Notes under the pieces: model-generated
Told to the model about the DNA's origin: nothing
The model's database searches: none
Seen by the model: only the letters and a program-made list of their open reading frames with translations
Part shown: in pieces, positions 32,051 to 41,621 of the stretch
Numbering within the stretch: the first letter of the stretch is position 1
Layout: the number at the start of each line of letters is the position of its first letter
NCBI GenBank assembly: GCA_017551765.1
Contig: JAFZKV010000001.1
Location: forward strand, 1 to 64,000
DNA from: Bacteroidales bacterium
GTDB lineage: Bacteria > Bacteroidota > Bacteroidia > Bacteroidales > P3
Direction: 5' to 3'
DNA: 64,000 nucleotides
Position numbers and translations under genes: made by a program

Positions 32051-34504
32051 ATGAATAAGAAAGTTTGGGTACATATCGGAATTATCGTGGGCATGTTTGC
32101 AGTGGCCTGCATCTACCTCTCCCCTGCCCTGAGCGGCAAAGTGATACGCCAAGGCGATATACAGAAGGCCGACGCGATGTCGTATCAGCAGCGCATGGAG
32201 AAAGAGCAGACCGGCACCATACCCAATTGGGCACGGTCGATGTTCAGCGGCATGCCGGGCTATCAGATTGTCGCCAACCAGCAGAAATCGGTATTCCAAC
32301 CTGTCAGGAACACGTTGATCATGCGGCACATCGGGCTGGAACGCAACATCGGAGTGCTTTTCCTCTACCTGATTGGCTTCTACCTGGCCATGCTGGCCTT
32401 CGGCGCGAGTCCCTGGCTGGCGCTGGTGGGCGCCCTGGGGTTCGGCTTGGGCAGCTACAACCTGATCATCATCGAAGCAGGCCATATCACCAAGGCATGG
32501 GCCATCAGCATGATGGCGCCCATCTTTGCCGGTATGATTATGCTCCTGAAGGCGAAAAAGAAGAAAGAGTGGCTCTGGGGTGGATTGCTGTTCACGCTGG
32601 CATTGATACTGCAGATTTCGTTCAACCACATTCAGATTACGTTCTATACCGCCCTGGGCTGCGTCATCATGGGAATAAGCTATCTCATATATGCCATTAT
32701 CCAGAAACAGTTTCCTTCCTTCATGGCGAAAGTGGGCGTGGTGCTCATTGGCGCCGCGCTGGCTTTCGGCTGCAATGCGCGCCTGCTGCTGGTCAACGAA
32801 GAGTATGCCCAATACACCATGCGTGGCGGCGACGAGTTGACCGTAACACCCGACGACCTGTACAATGAGCATACCGAAACTGCCGCACAAAACACAGCCA
32901 CAGGACTCAGCATTGACTACGCCTACAGCTGGAGCTACGGCATTGGTGAGACCTATACGCTGTTGGTGCCTGGCGCAATGGGCGGCGGCAGCGGTGAGAA
33001 GGTGAGCACCGAATCATCATTCTACAAGACCTTCCGCAGCCAGCAGGCGCCGCTCTATTGGGGCGACCAGCCCTTCACGTCGGGACCGGTCTACTTCGGT
33101 GCCATTATCATACTGCTCTTTATCATGGGCCTGCTGGTCACCCGAGGCCCCGAGCGTTGGTGGCTGCTGGCGGCCACACTGCTGGCCATAGTCCTCTCTT
33201 GGGGCCGCAACCTGATGGGCGTCAACGAATGGATTTTCACCCATGTACCTTTCTACAACAAGTTCCGCACTCCGTCGATGGCGCTGGTGCTGGCCAATGT
33301 CAGTATGGCCATCCTGGCGGTGCTGACACTGAAGGAGGTGTTTGCCACCGACCGTGACCGCAAGCGCATCAACCGTGGCCTCTACATCGCCACAGGTGCT
33401 CTTACAACACTGATTTTGGTAGTGATGGTGGCCTCGGGGTCGTTCAGCTACAGTGGTGTCGGCGACCAACAGATGGCAGCCCAATATGGCTCCCAATGGG
33501 ATTTGATATTCAGCACCCTTGCCGCCGACCGCGCGGCGCTGCTACACAGCGACTCGTGGCGCTCGCTGATATTCATCCTTCTTGCGGCAGTGGTATTGTG
33601 GCTCTACAACAACGACAAACTGAAGAAAGCCGGCATTGCCGTCGCCCTGCTGGGCGCAATGGTGGTCGTAGACTTGTGGGGTATTGACCGCCGCTACCTG
33701 AATAATGATAACTTCACAGAAGAGCGCAAATTAGAGTTGCGCCACGACCAATGGGACTATGACATTGACGAGTTGGCAACCCGCTATGGAGACCACGACT
33801 ACCGCGTACTCAATCTGGCGGTGAACACCTACAACGACTCCAAGCCCTCGGCTTTCCACAACCAAGTGGGAGGTTATAGTGCCGCAAAACTCAGCCGCTA
33901 TCAAAACCTCATTGACTTCTACCTCGGCCGCCATATCAATCCTCGTGTGCTGGCCATGCTCAACACCCGCTACGTGGTGCTGCAGAACGGTCAGGTGCAG
34001 CGCAATCCCGACGCGCTGGGCAACTGCTGGTTTGTTCGCGACATGAAAGCCGTAGGCAATCCAAATGAGGAAATTTTGGCACTGAATAGTATTGACCCCG
34101 CCCTAACGGCTGTGGTTGACACAAGCATGTGGAAAGTAACAAATGGTGAGTGGGCTGTGGACAGCACAGCAACCATAGCCTTGGAGCCCACCACGCCCAA
34201 CTCCGCCGACTATCTAAAATACGTGAGCCACAGCAACAGCGAACAGTTGGCCGTATTTAGCGAAATTCATTATAAGCCCGATTGGTTCGCCTACATCGAC
34301 GGGAAGCCAGCCGAATACATCCGCGCCAACTATGTGCTGCGCGCCATGATAGTTCCCGCCGGAGACCACGTCATCGAGTTTAGGAACGAGGCTCCACGGA
34401 TGCACCAGCTCGACAACTACACGTTAGTCTTCTCAATCATCACATTGCTGATAATGCTTGGTAGTATTGTGTTATTTTACATACCCAAAAAGAAACAACA
34501 ATAA
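32051..34504 (+). CDS. YfhO-family integral membrane protein
   Basis: 817 residues with about a dozen membrane helices and large extracytoplasmic parts. The start (MNKKVWVHIGIIVGMFAVACIYLSPALSGKVIRQGD), the IPNWARSMFSGMPGYQIVA segment and the C-terminal HYKPDWFAYIDGKPAEYIRAN are characteristic of the Bacteroidota YfhO group. YfhO of Firmicutes glycosylates lipoteichoic acid, so a sugar-transfer role in the envelope is likely but unproven here. It ends at a perfect palindromic terminator. Confidence 0.9.
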   Translation: MNKKVWVHIGIIVGMFAVACIYLSPALSGKVIRQGDIQKADAMSYQQRMEKEQTGTIPNWARSMFSGMPGYQIVANQQKSVFQPVRNTLIMRHIGLERNIGVLFLYLIGFYLAMLAFGASPWLALVGALGFGLGSYNLIIIEAGHITKAWAISMMAPIFAGMIMLLKAKKKKEWLWGGLLFTLALILQISFNHIQITFYTALGCVIMGISYLIYAIIQKQFPSFMAKVGVVLIGAALAFGCNARLLLVNEEYAQYTMRGGDELTVTPDDLYNEHTETAAQNTATGLSIDYAYSWSYGIGETYTLLVPGAMGGGSGEKVSTESSFYKTFRSQQAPLYWGDQPFTSGPVYFGAIIILLFIMGLLVTRGPERWWLLAATLLAIVLSWGRNLMGVNEWIFTHVPFYNKFRTPSMALVLANVSMAILAVLTLKEVFATDRDRKRINRGLYIATGALTTLILVVMVASGSFSYSGVGDQQMAAQYGSQWDLIFSTLAADRAALLHSDSWRSLIFILLAAVVLWLYNNDKLKKAGIAVALLGAMVVVDLWGIDRRYLNNDNFTEERKLELRHDQWDYDIDELATRYGDHDYRVLNLAVNTYNDSKPSAFHNQVGGYSAAKLSRYQNLIDFYLGRHINPRVLAMLNTRYVVLQNGQVQRNPDALGNCWFVRDMKAVGNPNEEILALNSIDPALTAVVDTSMWKVTNGEWAVDSTATIALEPTTPNSADYLKYVSHSNSEQLAVFSEIHYKPDWFAYIDGKPAEYIRANYVLRAMIVPAGDHVIEFRNEAPRMHQLDNYTLVFSIITLLIMLGSIVLFYIPKKKQQ

Positions 34505-34538
34505 TAGATAGGGCGGTCAATTGACCGCCCTATCTATT
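34503..34538. terminator. Perfect 36-bp palindromic terminator
   Basis: An 18-bp stem without mismatch or spacer (half: AATAGATAGGGCGGTCAA) exactly spans the gap between two converging genes: it starts in the stop codon of one and ends in the stop codon of the other. Confidence 0.9.
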
Positions 34539-35551
34539 CATACTGTTGGTTTTGTCATTTTGACATACTTTGGCAATAGCCAAAGTGCCGTTCTCGGGCA
34601 CTTTCGCACAAGCTGCATCATGGCTTTGGGAGCGATATGGTTGCGATAATAGGTATTGGTTGCAAAATCGGGCACCTGCCTATCCAACTCTGCCATTATC
34701 TCCGCCAGCACCTCACGCTGAGGCTCCGAAGTGTTGTATATATAGTTGAGTACCGACGAGAGGCATCCTTTCTTAATATAGATATAATCCACCTCGGATT
34801 TGAATTCTTCATAGACTCCACATTTCTTGGCATAATCCATCAAATGTCCAAAGACCGCCAAGCGTTTTTGATACTTGGTAGTATTTTTGGTAGTCACCAC
34901 CGAACCAGGACGGATAAGGTAATGGTAGAACGGCTTGTCAACTCGTGCAATGGTCTTTGCAGTTAAAAGATTACAAGCCACAAAGTAACTATCGTCAGCA
35001 GAGCGCTCTTCCGGATAGCGAATTGCATTATTCTCTATCTGCTCACGACGGTATATAAAAGTCCAGAAATATGAGACATAATTGGCAAGAAAGTGAACGC
35101 GTTTGGCATGAGCAAACTCACCTGGCTCCACCTCAGGGCTTCGCAGTATCTCAGAGGGTTTATCATTCAAATAATCTTTCGATGCCTGACAATAACAAAG
35201 ATCCGCCCCACCCTGTCTCTTAGCCTCATTATACAACTCTTCAAACATATTGGGTTCCACCCAGTCGTCACTATCCACAAATGCAATATACTCGCCTTCA
35301 GATTGAGGAATAGCGAAGTTACGAGCCATACCAGCACCCATATTATGCTCCGGCTTAAGAAAACGAAACTGTCCTTCGCGAGGATGGCCTGCGATGGTCT
35401 GTTTTACAAGTTCAATACTATTATCGGGTCCATGGTCATCAACATATATAAATTCCATGTCATCGAGTGTCTGTGCCAACAAACTCTCCGTGCACTTGAC
35501 AATGTATTGCGCCACGCCATAAACGGGCAGAATAACTGATACTTTTACCAT
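34538..35551 (-). CDS. Family 2 glycosyltransferase
   Basis: 337 residues with a GT-A fold. Nucleotide-sugar binding is shown by VSVILPVYG at the start and FIYVDDHGPDNSIELV near residue 33. The metal-binding site is FVDSDDWVEP near 92. The C-terminal half is helical and less conserved, as in transferases that make surface polysaccharides. The donor could be UDP-galactofuranose made by the next gene (inference). Base composition is more AT-rich than the housekeeping genes around it. Confidence 0.9.
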   Translation of the reverse strand: MVKVSVILPVYGVAQYIVKCTESLLAQTLDDMEFIYVDDHGPDNSIELVKQTIAGHPREGQFRFLKPEHNMGAGMARNFAIPQSEGEYIAFVDSDDWVEPNMFEELYNEAKRQGGADLCYCQASKDYLNDKPSEILRSPEVEPGEFAHAKRVHFLANYVSYFWTFIYRREQIENNAIRYPEERSADDSYFVACNLLTAKTIARVDKPFYHYLIRPGSVVTTKNTTKYQKRLAVFGHLMDYAKKCGVYEEFKSEVDYIYIKKGCLSSVLNYIYNTSEPQREVLAEIMAELDRQVPDFATNTYYRNHIAPKAMMQLVRKCPRTALWLLPKYVKMTKPTV

Positions 35552-35567
35552 ATTGTATTGAGATGTA

Positions 35568-36680
35568 TTATTTATTATTTAACCACGGATGATTGAGCAC
35601 TTCGGCCACCACTTTATCCATATCATAGTATTTATACTCTGCCAGACGACCACCAAAACTAACATTACTTTCGGCAGCAGCGAGAGCCTTATACTGCTCA
35701 GCAAGTGCATTATTACGGTCATTGTTGATAGGATAATAGGGTTCGGAGCCTTCATGCCATTGCTCGGAATATTCATAACTTACCACCGTATCAGGCTGCT
35801 TGCCAAACTCGAAATGCTTGTGCTCAATAATGCGAGTATATGGGGTCTCACGGTCAGTGTAGTTGAACACAGCGTTACCCTGGAAGTTTTCTACACCCCG
35901 CAGCAACTGATGGTCAAATCGTACAGTGCGAAATTCCAGCTTACCTAACTTGTAGTCAAAATATGCATCTAATGGCCCTGTATATAGTACTCTGTCGGCC
36001 ATGTCCAGATATTCTTCTTTCTTGACCAGGAGATCCTCGCCAAGGCGCACCTCTATTCCATCTAGAAGGCGATTAAACACCTGTGTATAGCCGCCCACAG
36101 GTATGCCTTGGTGGGGGTCGTTGAAATAATTATTATCAAAGGTAAAGCGTAATGGCAATCGACGTAACACAAAGGCAGGTATTTCTGTCGCAGGCATACC
36201 CCACTGCTTCTCCGAGTATCCCTTCACCAATTTTTCATAAATGTCACGGCCTCCAAGTTTCATACCTTGTTCCTCAAGGTTACGTGGTTCTACAATAGTG
36301 GCGTATTGTGCCCGCTGTTCTGCAATACGTTGGCGTGCATCGTTTGGAGTAATAACATCTGGCCACAATTTACAGAACGTGTTCATATTAAACGGCAAGT
36401 TATATAACGTGCCCTTATAATTGGCAATAGGCGAATTGACATAATGGTTGAACTCGCAGAACTGTTGCATATATTGCCATACTCCTTCATCGCTTGTATG
36501 GAAGATGTGAGCACCGTACCAATGCACATTAATGCCGGCCACTTCCTTGGTATAGCAGTTGCCACCAACATGGTCTCTCTTTTCAATAACAAGACAACGC
36601 TTTCCTCGTTGCTTCATCTCGTGGGCGAAGACACTTCCATAAAGGCCAGCACCCACAATGATATAATCGTATTGTTTCAT
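35568..36680 (-). CDS. glf: UDP-galactopyranose mutase
   Basis: A flavoenzyme that converts UDP-galactopyranose to UDP-galactofuranose. The 370-residue length is standard. The N-terminal FAD site is DYIIVGAGLYGSVFA, followed by EKRDHVGGNCYT, HWYGAHIFHTSDEGVWQY and VKGYSEKQWG. The C-terminal part has RVLYTGPLDAYFDYKLGKLEFRT. It indicates that this strain puts galactofuranose in a surface polymer. Flanked closely by two transferases on the same strand. Confidence 0.96.
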   Translation of the reverse strand: MKQYDYIIVGAGLYGSVFAHEMKQRGKRCLVIEKRDHVGGNCYTKEVAGINVHWYGAHIFHTSDEGVWQYMQQFCEFNHYVNSPIANYKGTLYNLPFNMNTFCKLWPDVITPNDARQRIAEQRAQYATIVEPRNLEEQGMKLGGRDIYEKLVKGYSEKQWGMPATEIPAFVLRRLPLRFTFDNNYFNDPHQGIPVGGYTQVFNRLLDGIEVRLGEDLLVKKEEYLDMADRVLYTGPLDAYFDYKLGKLEFRTVRFDHQLLRGVENFQGNAVFNYTDRETPYTRIIEHKHFEFGKQPDTVVSYEYSEQWHEGSEPYYPINNDRNNALAEQYKALAAAESNVSFGGRLAEYKYYDMDKVVAEVLNHPWLNNK

Positions 36681-36686
36681 AGCACA

Positions 36687-37994
36687 CTAACTGTTGATTA
36701 ATTTTTCAATCTCGTAAATAATTTTCTCCGACGGCATCATTCCATCAATCGGCTGCAGATATTTTTCAAAAAAAGCCTGTCGTTGTTCCCTCATTGGATC
36801 GTTGCCGTAGACAACTACATCTGTAAGAAACTTTTCTATCGACTCACGCGTGACTCCATGATAATGGCATTCAAATGACTTGATTCCGAAAAGTCCAAAA
36901 CGCTCGTGAGCTATAGACTCATCAGCAAGATACATCACAGGCTTGTGCGTGAAAAGATACTCGGTAGTAAAAGAACCACTGTCGTGAATCATTGCATCAG
37001 AGGTTAGGAACAGGTCAACATAGGAAGATTCTTCCAATTGAGTATTCTCCCCTGATGCCCATTTGGCATAATACTCATCTGTTTTTTCTTTGCCCCACAA
37101 CAACTGTAACTTGAACTTCAAAAGTTGATGAGGCTTGAACACAAATTGCACTTGCTCTTTATATTTGTCAGCAAGTTCAAGCATATCGTTGCATACAGAA
37201 AGGAATGTCGAGCCCTCGATAGTCTCATCAACAGTATGATGAGGTGCCCATATTACTTTCTTCTTCTCATTTACCTGAGGCTTCCATTTGTAGGTTGGGT
37301 GATAATCATTCCTAAGAAACACTTCAGTGCCCGGATAACCCGTCACCACAACATTCTCACCTTTGTTGCGCGCATACTGGGCAGCAAGTTGCCTATGGAT
37401 GTCCGTCTCAACGAAATGAAGACCAACAAGGTTATCAAATAGCAAATCATATGTTACCTTGTACATTTTTAACGAACTGAACCCATACGGGACATAACAG
37501 GTGAGCCTGTCACGGAAATGATAAACAAAATAGCGTGGCAAATGATCCTTGTATGGAGACGAGAAGAAAACAATGTCAGGATCGAGGGTAGTCTTCACAT
37601 CGAGCCATTTATCACATTTGCCGTCATATGGAATCACATATTCAAAACCCTTACTTTCGACAAAACGTCTCGTCCACTCCAAAGTCGCATCGACCTCACT
37701 TTTGATAAAACCTTTGTATATGGAATACGGATAGATTACCACATAGGGGTGAAAACGGGGATTCTTTTCCATCGCTTGGAACAGATAGTCACACTTCCAC
37801 ATACCGGGGATTGTAAGGAAAAACGCCACCTCTAACCTCTTTTTGCCATGCAACCGATGTGCCGCTGCTTTCTGGCTCATTCTGAACCTCCGCACATACC
37901 ATCGAGACACTATTGGCACATGGCTCCGTATAACATCCTTATAAGCCCACACTAACCGTAGCTTATATTTTAAGGAATGATCTGGTGATTTCAT
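36687..37994 (-). CDS. CDP-glycerol:poly(glycerophosphate) glycerophosphotransferase-like protein
   Basis: 435 residues resembling TagB/TagF-type transferases: DYLFQAMEKNPRFHPYVVIYP in the N-terminal half, KKKVIWAPHHTVDETIEGSTF, FVFKPHQLLK, and the nucleotide-binding end YVDLFLTSDAMIHDSGSFTTEYLFTHKPVMYL. The family transfers glycerol- or ribitol-phosphate from CDP donors. Together with the cytidylyltransferase domains encoded at 40045-41391 and 41622-42314, it points to a polyol-phosphate decorated glycan. No membrane helix is visible. Likely the promoter-proximal gene of the minus-strand glycan operon. Confidence 0.85.
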   Translation of the reverse strand: MKSPDHSLKYKLRLVWAYKDVIRSHVPIVSRWYVRRFRMSQKAAAHRLHGKKRLEVAFFLTIPGMWKCDYLFQAMEKNPRFHPYVVIYPYSIYKGFIKSEVDATLEWTRRFVESKGFEYVIPYDGKCDKWLDVKTTLDPDIVFFSSPYKDHLPRYFVYHFRDRLTCYVPYGFSSLKMYKVTYDLLFDNLVGLHFVETDIHRQLAAQYARNKGENVVVTGYPGTEVFLRNDYHPTYKWKPQVNEKKKVIWAPHHTVDETIEGSTFLSVCNDMLELADKYKEQVQFVFKPHQLLKFKLQLLWGKEKTDEYYAKWASGENTQLEESSYVDLFLTSDAMIHDSGSFTTEYLFTHKPVMYLADESIAHERFGLFGIKSFECHYHGVTRESIEKFLTDVVVYGNDPMREQRQAFFEKYLQPIDGMMPSEKIIYEIEKLINS

Positions 37995-38478
37995 TTAATG
38001 CTCTCCTATATCGTTCAAATTAACCCTCGAGAAAAAAACACAAACAACATTGTTACTACCATATACACAATCACTAACACTCGGATTACAATTCTAATTT
38101 CTATATGCAAATATATAAAAAAAATTTATAATAATAAAAATAATTTTGCACCAATGACAGCATACGTAATTACAATCCTCCCCTACATACCACCAACACG
38201 CGCACAACATAGCTTTTACACCTCTAAAACCGGATAATGTATTGTGTCTTCTTTTGGGAGATATTTCACCATAATCATCATGTTTTGGATCTCGAGACAT
38301 CGTTTGTCCATTTGAGCCCACTCGCATTACCCGAAAGATGGAGAATGGTTTTTTAATAGTAAATCAGACACTTATATTCTATAAAAAAAAAGATGCAAAA
38401 TTTTTCATGTCAAATAAAAAAAAACATGTATTTTTGCATTTAAATAATCAACAACAAACAGCCATATAATATGTAATC
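37995..38478. other. AT-rich spacer between the two arms of the glycan locus
   Basis: No convincing gene. Three possible -7 boxes are seen: CAAATATA at 38108-38115 (minus, for the 37994 gene), TAATTTTG at 38141-38148 (plus) and TATTTTTG at 38429-38436 (plus, about 40 bp before the GNAT ATG). None has a good TTTG at -33. A short minus-strand frame in the middle looks unlike any family I know. Confidence 0.5.
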
Positions 38479-38982
38479 ATGCGAGACAACAATCTTTTTC
38501 TAAAACAGTTGTCGCCCTCTGATGGAGAGGCTTGTTATTTGATGTTGCAGCATATTGAAAAAGAGGAAAACGCATTTACGAATCCAGTGAAGGGGATGAC
38601 GTTTGTGGAATACAAGGAATGGTTGAAGGAGCAGGACGACTGGTCAAGGGGCGAAAAACTTCCAGCCGGATATGTAGGTCAAACGATATACTGGCTGTGG
38701 GATGGTAACATCCCTGTGGGTATAGGGAAAATTCGCCAGGCACTTACTGAGAAGTCACGGGCTTTGGGAGGGAATATCGGCTATGCCGTTTCGTCTGAAT
38801 TCAGAGGACGGGGCTATGGGAGTGCGCTTTTGAGGGAATTGTTGCTGAAGGCGGACGAGATGGGAGTAACGGAGCGGATACTGACTGTGGAAAAGTATAA
38901 TTATTCGTCAAGAAGGATCATTGAGAAAAACGGGGGGGTGATATTTGATGAGAATGATTCACGTTGGTTCTTTCGTTTTTGA
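38479..38982 (+). CDS. GNAT-family N-acetyltransferase
   Basis: 167 residues. The acetyl-CoA binding signature is present (GNIGYAVSSEFRGRGYGSALLRELL near residue 98), followed by VTERILTVEKYNYSSRRIIEKNGG, the usual motif B region. The substrate is unknown; in a glycan locus an amino-sugar or aminoacyl residue is plausible. It ends 2 bp before the aminotransferase ATG. Low GC relative to the rest of the window. Confidence 0.9.
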   Translation: MRDNNLFLKQLSPSDGEACYLMLQHIEKEENAFTNPVKGMTFVEYKEWLKEQDDWSRGEKLPAGYVGQTIYWLWDGNIPVGIGKIRQALTEKSRALGGNIGYAVSSEFRGRGYGSALLRELLLKADEMGVTERILTVEKYNYSSRRIIEKNGGVIFDENDSRWFFRF

Positions 38983-38984
38983 CT

Positions 38985-40043
38985 ATGAAGTATTACGTTA
39001 ATAAAAATATTCAGAACACCCCTCGGGTTTTCCCGATGCAAGGTCGCGGCAAGTATCATCGCTACGATGCAAATGAGAATCCGGAGGGTTTGCCACTTGA
39101 TTTTGTCAATTCAGTATTGATGGACCTAACGCCGGAGTATCTTGCGATGTATCCTGAGCCAGAAAGACTGATTGAAAAATATGCTGATTATATTGGCATC
39201 AACAAGGAGAATGTGTATTGTACGAATGGCTCAGACCATGGGATACGAGTACTCCTGGAGACGTTTGGGGAGCCTGGAAAGGAAGTGGTGACGGTATCGC
39301 CCTCGTTTGAAATCTACTGGGTCTGCTGTAGTCTACTGGGTCTGAAGCACAAGCCTGTGCAGTACTGCGAGGATTTCTCGATGCCCGTGGAAAAGATACT
39401 TGACGCCATATCTTCCGACACACGGGTGATTGTTCTACTGAATCCCAATAGCCCAATTGGGAATCTTTATTCGGACGATGATGTTCAGAGGGTGATTAAC
39501 AGGTCAAAGGATGTTGGAGCGGTTGTGATTCTGGATGAGGCGTACCACTATTTCTATGACAAGACATTTTTGCGTTTTGCGATGGAGAATGAGAACGTCA
39601 TTTTGCTGCGCACTTTCAGCAAACTGATGTCTATTGCAGGTTGTCGCGTGGGAATGGTAATCGGTGACAAGGAATTGATCCATTGGGTACGCAATTCACG
39701 GTTAGCGTATGAGGTCAATAGCGTAGGATTGCTTTTTGCCGAACGCATTTTGGATCGACCTGATATTATCAATGGATTGATAAAAAAAGAAAAGGACGGA
39801 AAAGATTTTTTGATCGGTGAACTGAAGAGTCGAGGATATTGGTACATGGATTGTCACGGAAACTATGTACTGATTCGGCCTAAACACGATGCCCATTTGG
39901 TGGCACGGCGTTTGGCCGAGGAGAAAAAAACACTGGTTCATCCGTACGGAAATACCATATTGAAAGATTTGTTGCGCGTTACTGTTGGTTCTGTTGATGC
40001 CATGAAAATTTTTGCCGTGGCATTTTTTGAAGTTGATAGCTAA
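38985..40043 (+). CDS. Histidinol-phosphate-aminotransferase-like PLP enzyme
   Basis: 352 residues from ATG at 38985. Fold type I aminotransferase motifs: RYDANENPEGLP near the start, YCTNGSDHGIRVLLE, LNPNSPIGN, VVILDEAYHYF, and the PLP lysine in RTFSKLMSIAGCRVGMVIG. It resembles HisC, but it sits in a glycan locus between a GNAT and a cytidylyltransferase fusion, so it more likely makes an amino-alcohol or amino-acid-derived building block; a decarboxylase-like activity cannot be excluded. Confidence 0.85.
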   Translation: MKYYVNKNIQNTPRVFPMQGRGKYHRYDANENPEGLPLDFVNSVLMDLTPEYLAMYPEPERLIEKYADYIGINKENVYCTNGSDHGIRVLLETFGEPGKEVVTVSPSFEIYWVCCSLLGLKHKPVQYCEDFSMPVEKILDAISSDTRVIVLLNPNSPIGNLYSDDDVQRVINRSKDVGAVVILDEAYHYFYDKTFLRFAMENENVILLRTFSKLMSIAGCRVGMVIGDKELIHWVRNSRLAYEVNSVGLLFAERILDRPDIINGLIKKEKDGKDFLIGELKSRGYWYMDCHGNYVLIRPKHDAHLVARRLAEEKKTLVHPYGNTILKDLLRVTVGSVDAMKIFAVAFFEVDS

Positions 40044-40044
40044 A

Positions 40045-41391
40045 ATGAAAAAAGTAATAACATACGGTACTTACGACCTATTTCACTATGGGCACCTACG
40101 CCTGCTGGAACGGGCCAAGGCATTGGGGGATTACCTAATTGTCGGTGTTACCGCCGACGGCTTCGACCGTGCTCGAGGGAAGATAAATGTGCAACAATCG
40201 TTGATAGAACGGATGGAGGCCGTGAGAGCAACGGGTATTGCCGATGAGGTTATTGTGGAAGAATATGAGGGACAAAAGATTGACGACATCATGCGTTATG
40301 GTGTTGACATTTTCGCTATTGGTAGTGACTGGAAAGGATATTTTGACTATCTGAATGAGTATTGCAAAGTAGTATACCTAGAAAGGACAGCAGGTGTTTC
40401 TAGTTCGGAACTACGGTCGGAAGAACGGGAGATAAAGCTTGGGCTGGTGGGAGACCTACAGTTCCTCAATAAATTCGAGAAAGAGAGCCATTATGTAAAT
40501 GGCATCAACATTGTAGGCCTATACACTACACCTGGCAATGCGGAAGAACTTAACGAATTATTAAAGACCCTGCCATGTGTAACGAGAGACTATGAAGAAT
40601 TGCTCTCTACCGTTGATGCCGTGTATATTCTTTCAAAACCGCAAGATCACTATCAACACATAAAAGCAGCACTCGAAAAAGGGAAGCATGTTCTGTGTGA
40701 AGCCCCTATCGCTTTGTCTGTAAAAGATTGGACCGAATTAAACGTATTGGCAAAAGACAAAGGATGTATTCTGATGGATGCCATTCGAACCGCATACTCG
40801 ACTGCATACTACAGGTTGCGACTACTTGTAAAAAGTGGCCGTATAGGCAAGGTTGTATCCGTAGATGCATCGTGCACCAGCCTTCGTGATAATGATATCA
40901 GTCTCGACGAAAGGCAAAACAAATGGAATAGCATCTGCACATGGGGTCCCTACGCGATGCTACCCATATTCCAACTTCTGGGAGTAAACTACAAGCAACG
41001 GACAATTGTATCGCACATTGAGAGCGAAGTTTCAATGTACGACTCATTCACCAAAATAGATTTCATATACCCCGACGCTGTTGCTTCTATCAAAGTTGGA
41101 AAAGGTGTAAAGACAGAAGGTGAATTAATTATATCTGGCACGACGGGCTATGTGTATGTACCTGCTCCCTGGTGGAAAACTGACTATTTTGAAATAAGAC
41201 GAGAAGACACAACCCAAAACAGACGATACTTCTATCAACTCGACGGGGAAGGTATTCGCTACGAGTTAGTATCATTCATCAAAGCCATTCACGATGGCAA
41301 AAACTATTCATACATTGACGACAGCACATCAAAAGCTTTCGTACAAATCATTGAAGATTACTTCCACGGGAAAGATATAACCAGAATCTGA
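40045..41391 (+). CDS. Fusion: TagD-like cytidylyltransferase + Gfo/Idh/MocA oxidoreductase
   Basis: 448 residues from ATG at 40045, one base after the preceding stop. Residues 1-about 130 are a glycerol-3-phosphate cytidylyltransferase-type domain (TYGTYDLFHYGHLRLLERAK with the HxGH motif, GSDWKGYF, and the C-terminal EYCKVVYLERTAGVSSSELR). From about 135 on comes an oxidoreductase of the Gfo/Idh/MocA type (KLGLVGDLQFLNKF in the NAD(P) position, GKHVLCEAPIAL near 225 with the usual Lys replaced by Ala-Pro). The fused enzyme could make a CDP-activated polyol and oxidise or reduce a sugar in one protein. The missing Lys in the EKP-like motif casts doubt on standard catalysis. Confidence 0.85.
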   Translation: MKKVITYGTYDLFHYGHLRLLERAKALGDYLIVGVTADGFDRARGKINVQQSLIERMEAVRATGIADEVIVEEYEGQKIDDIMRYGVDIFAIGSDWKGYFDYLNEYCKVVYLERTAGVSSSELRSEEREIKLGLVGDLQFLNKFEKESHYVNGINIVGLYTTPGNAEELNELLKTLPCVTRDYEELLSTVDAVYILSKPQDHYQHIKAALEKGKHVLCEAPIALSVKDWTELNVLAKDKGCILMDAIRTAYSTAYYRLRLLVKSGRIGKVVSVDASCTSLRDNDISLDERQNKWNSICTWGPYAMLPIFQLLGVNYKQRTIVSHIESEVSMYDSFTKIDFIYPDAVASIKVGKGVKTEGELIISGTTGYVYVPAPWWKTDYFEIRREDTTQNRRYFYQLDGEGIRYELVSFIKAIHDGKNYSYIDDSTSKAFVQIIEDYFHGKDITRI

Positions 41392-41409
41392 CATTATTTA
41401 TTCATTTCT

Positions 41410-41580
41410 CATTGCACGACCACTCTCATGTTTGGGCAGTGTTTTTCTTCATCCATATCCTCCGCATATGGTTTTTTCTATTTCTATCTTCACCTTCCGC
41501 TACAGCAATTTTGGTGCCGGGCATATATTTTCGGACCACAATACCATTCCTGTTCCCCATCCCATGAAACACGCACCCGC
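41410..41580 (-). pseudogene. Remnant of a second ispD/tarI-like gene (3' end only)
   Basis: Read on the minus strand, about 41470-41550 gives VVRKYMPGTKIAVAEGEDRN, almost the same as VVRKYMPSTKIYVVEGLEKN near the end of the intact gene at 41622-42314. A one-base frame change then gives PYAEDMDEEKHCPNM and a stop at 41410-41412, matching the family ending (ITFAEDLL). Nothing upstream of this piece aligns. It is therefore a truncated relic left by recombination or gene replacement. Confidence 0.7.
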
Positions 41581-41621
41581 TTGCCTTCAAACAGCCTCAA
41601 CATTCATCGTTATTCCATGCC

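Noticed and set aside
38094-38327. Minus-strand frame of about 77 codons in the AT-rich spacer
   Set aside because: Its first part reads like protein (RDPKHDDYGEISPKRRH) but matches no family I know, and the end runs into low-complexity AT sequence. Not supported as a gene.
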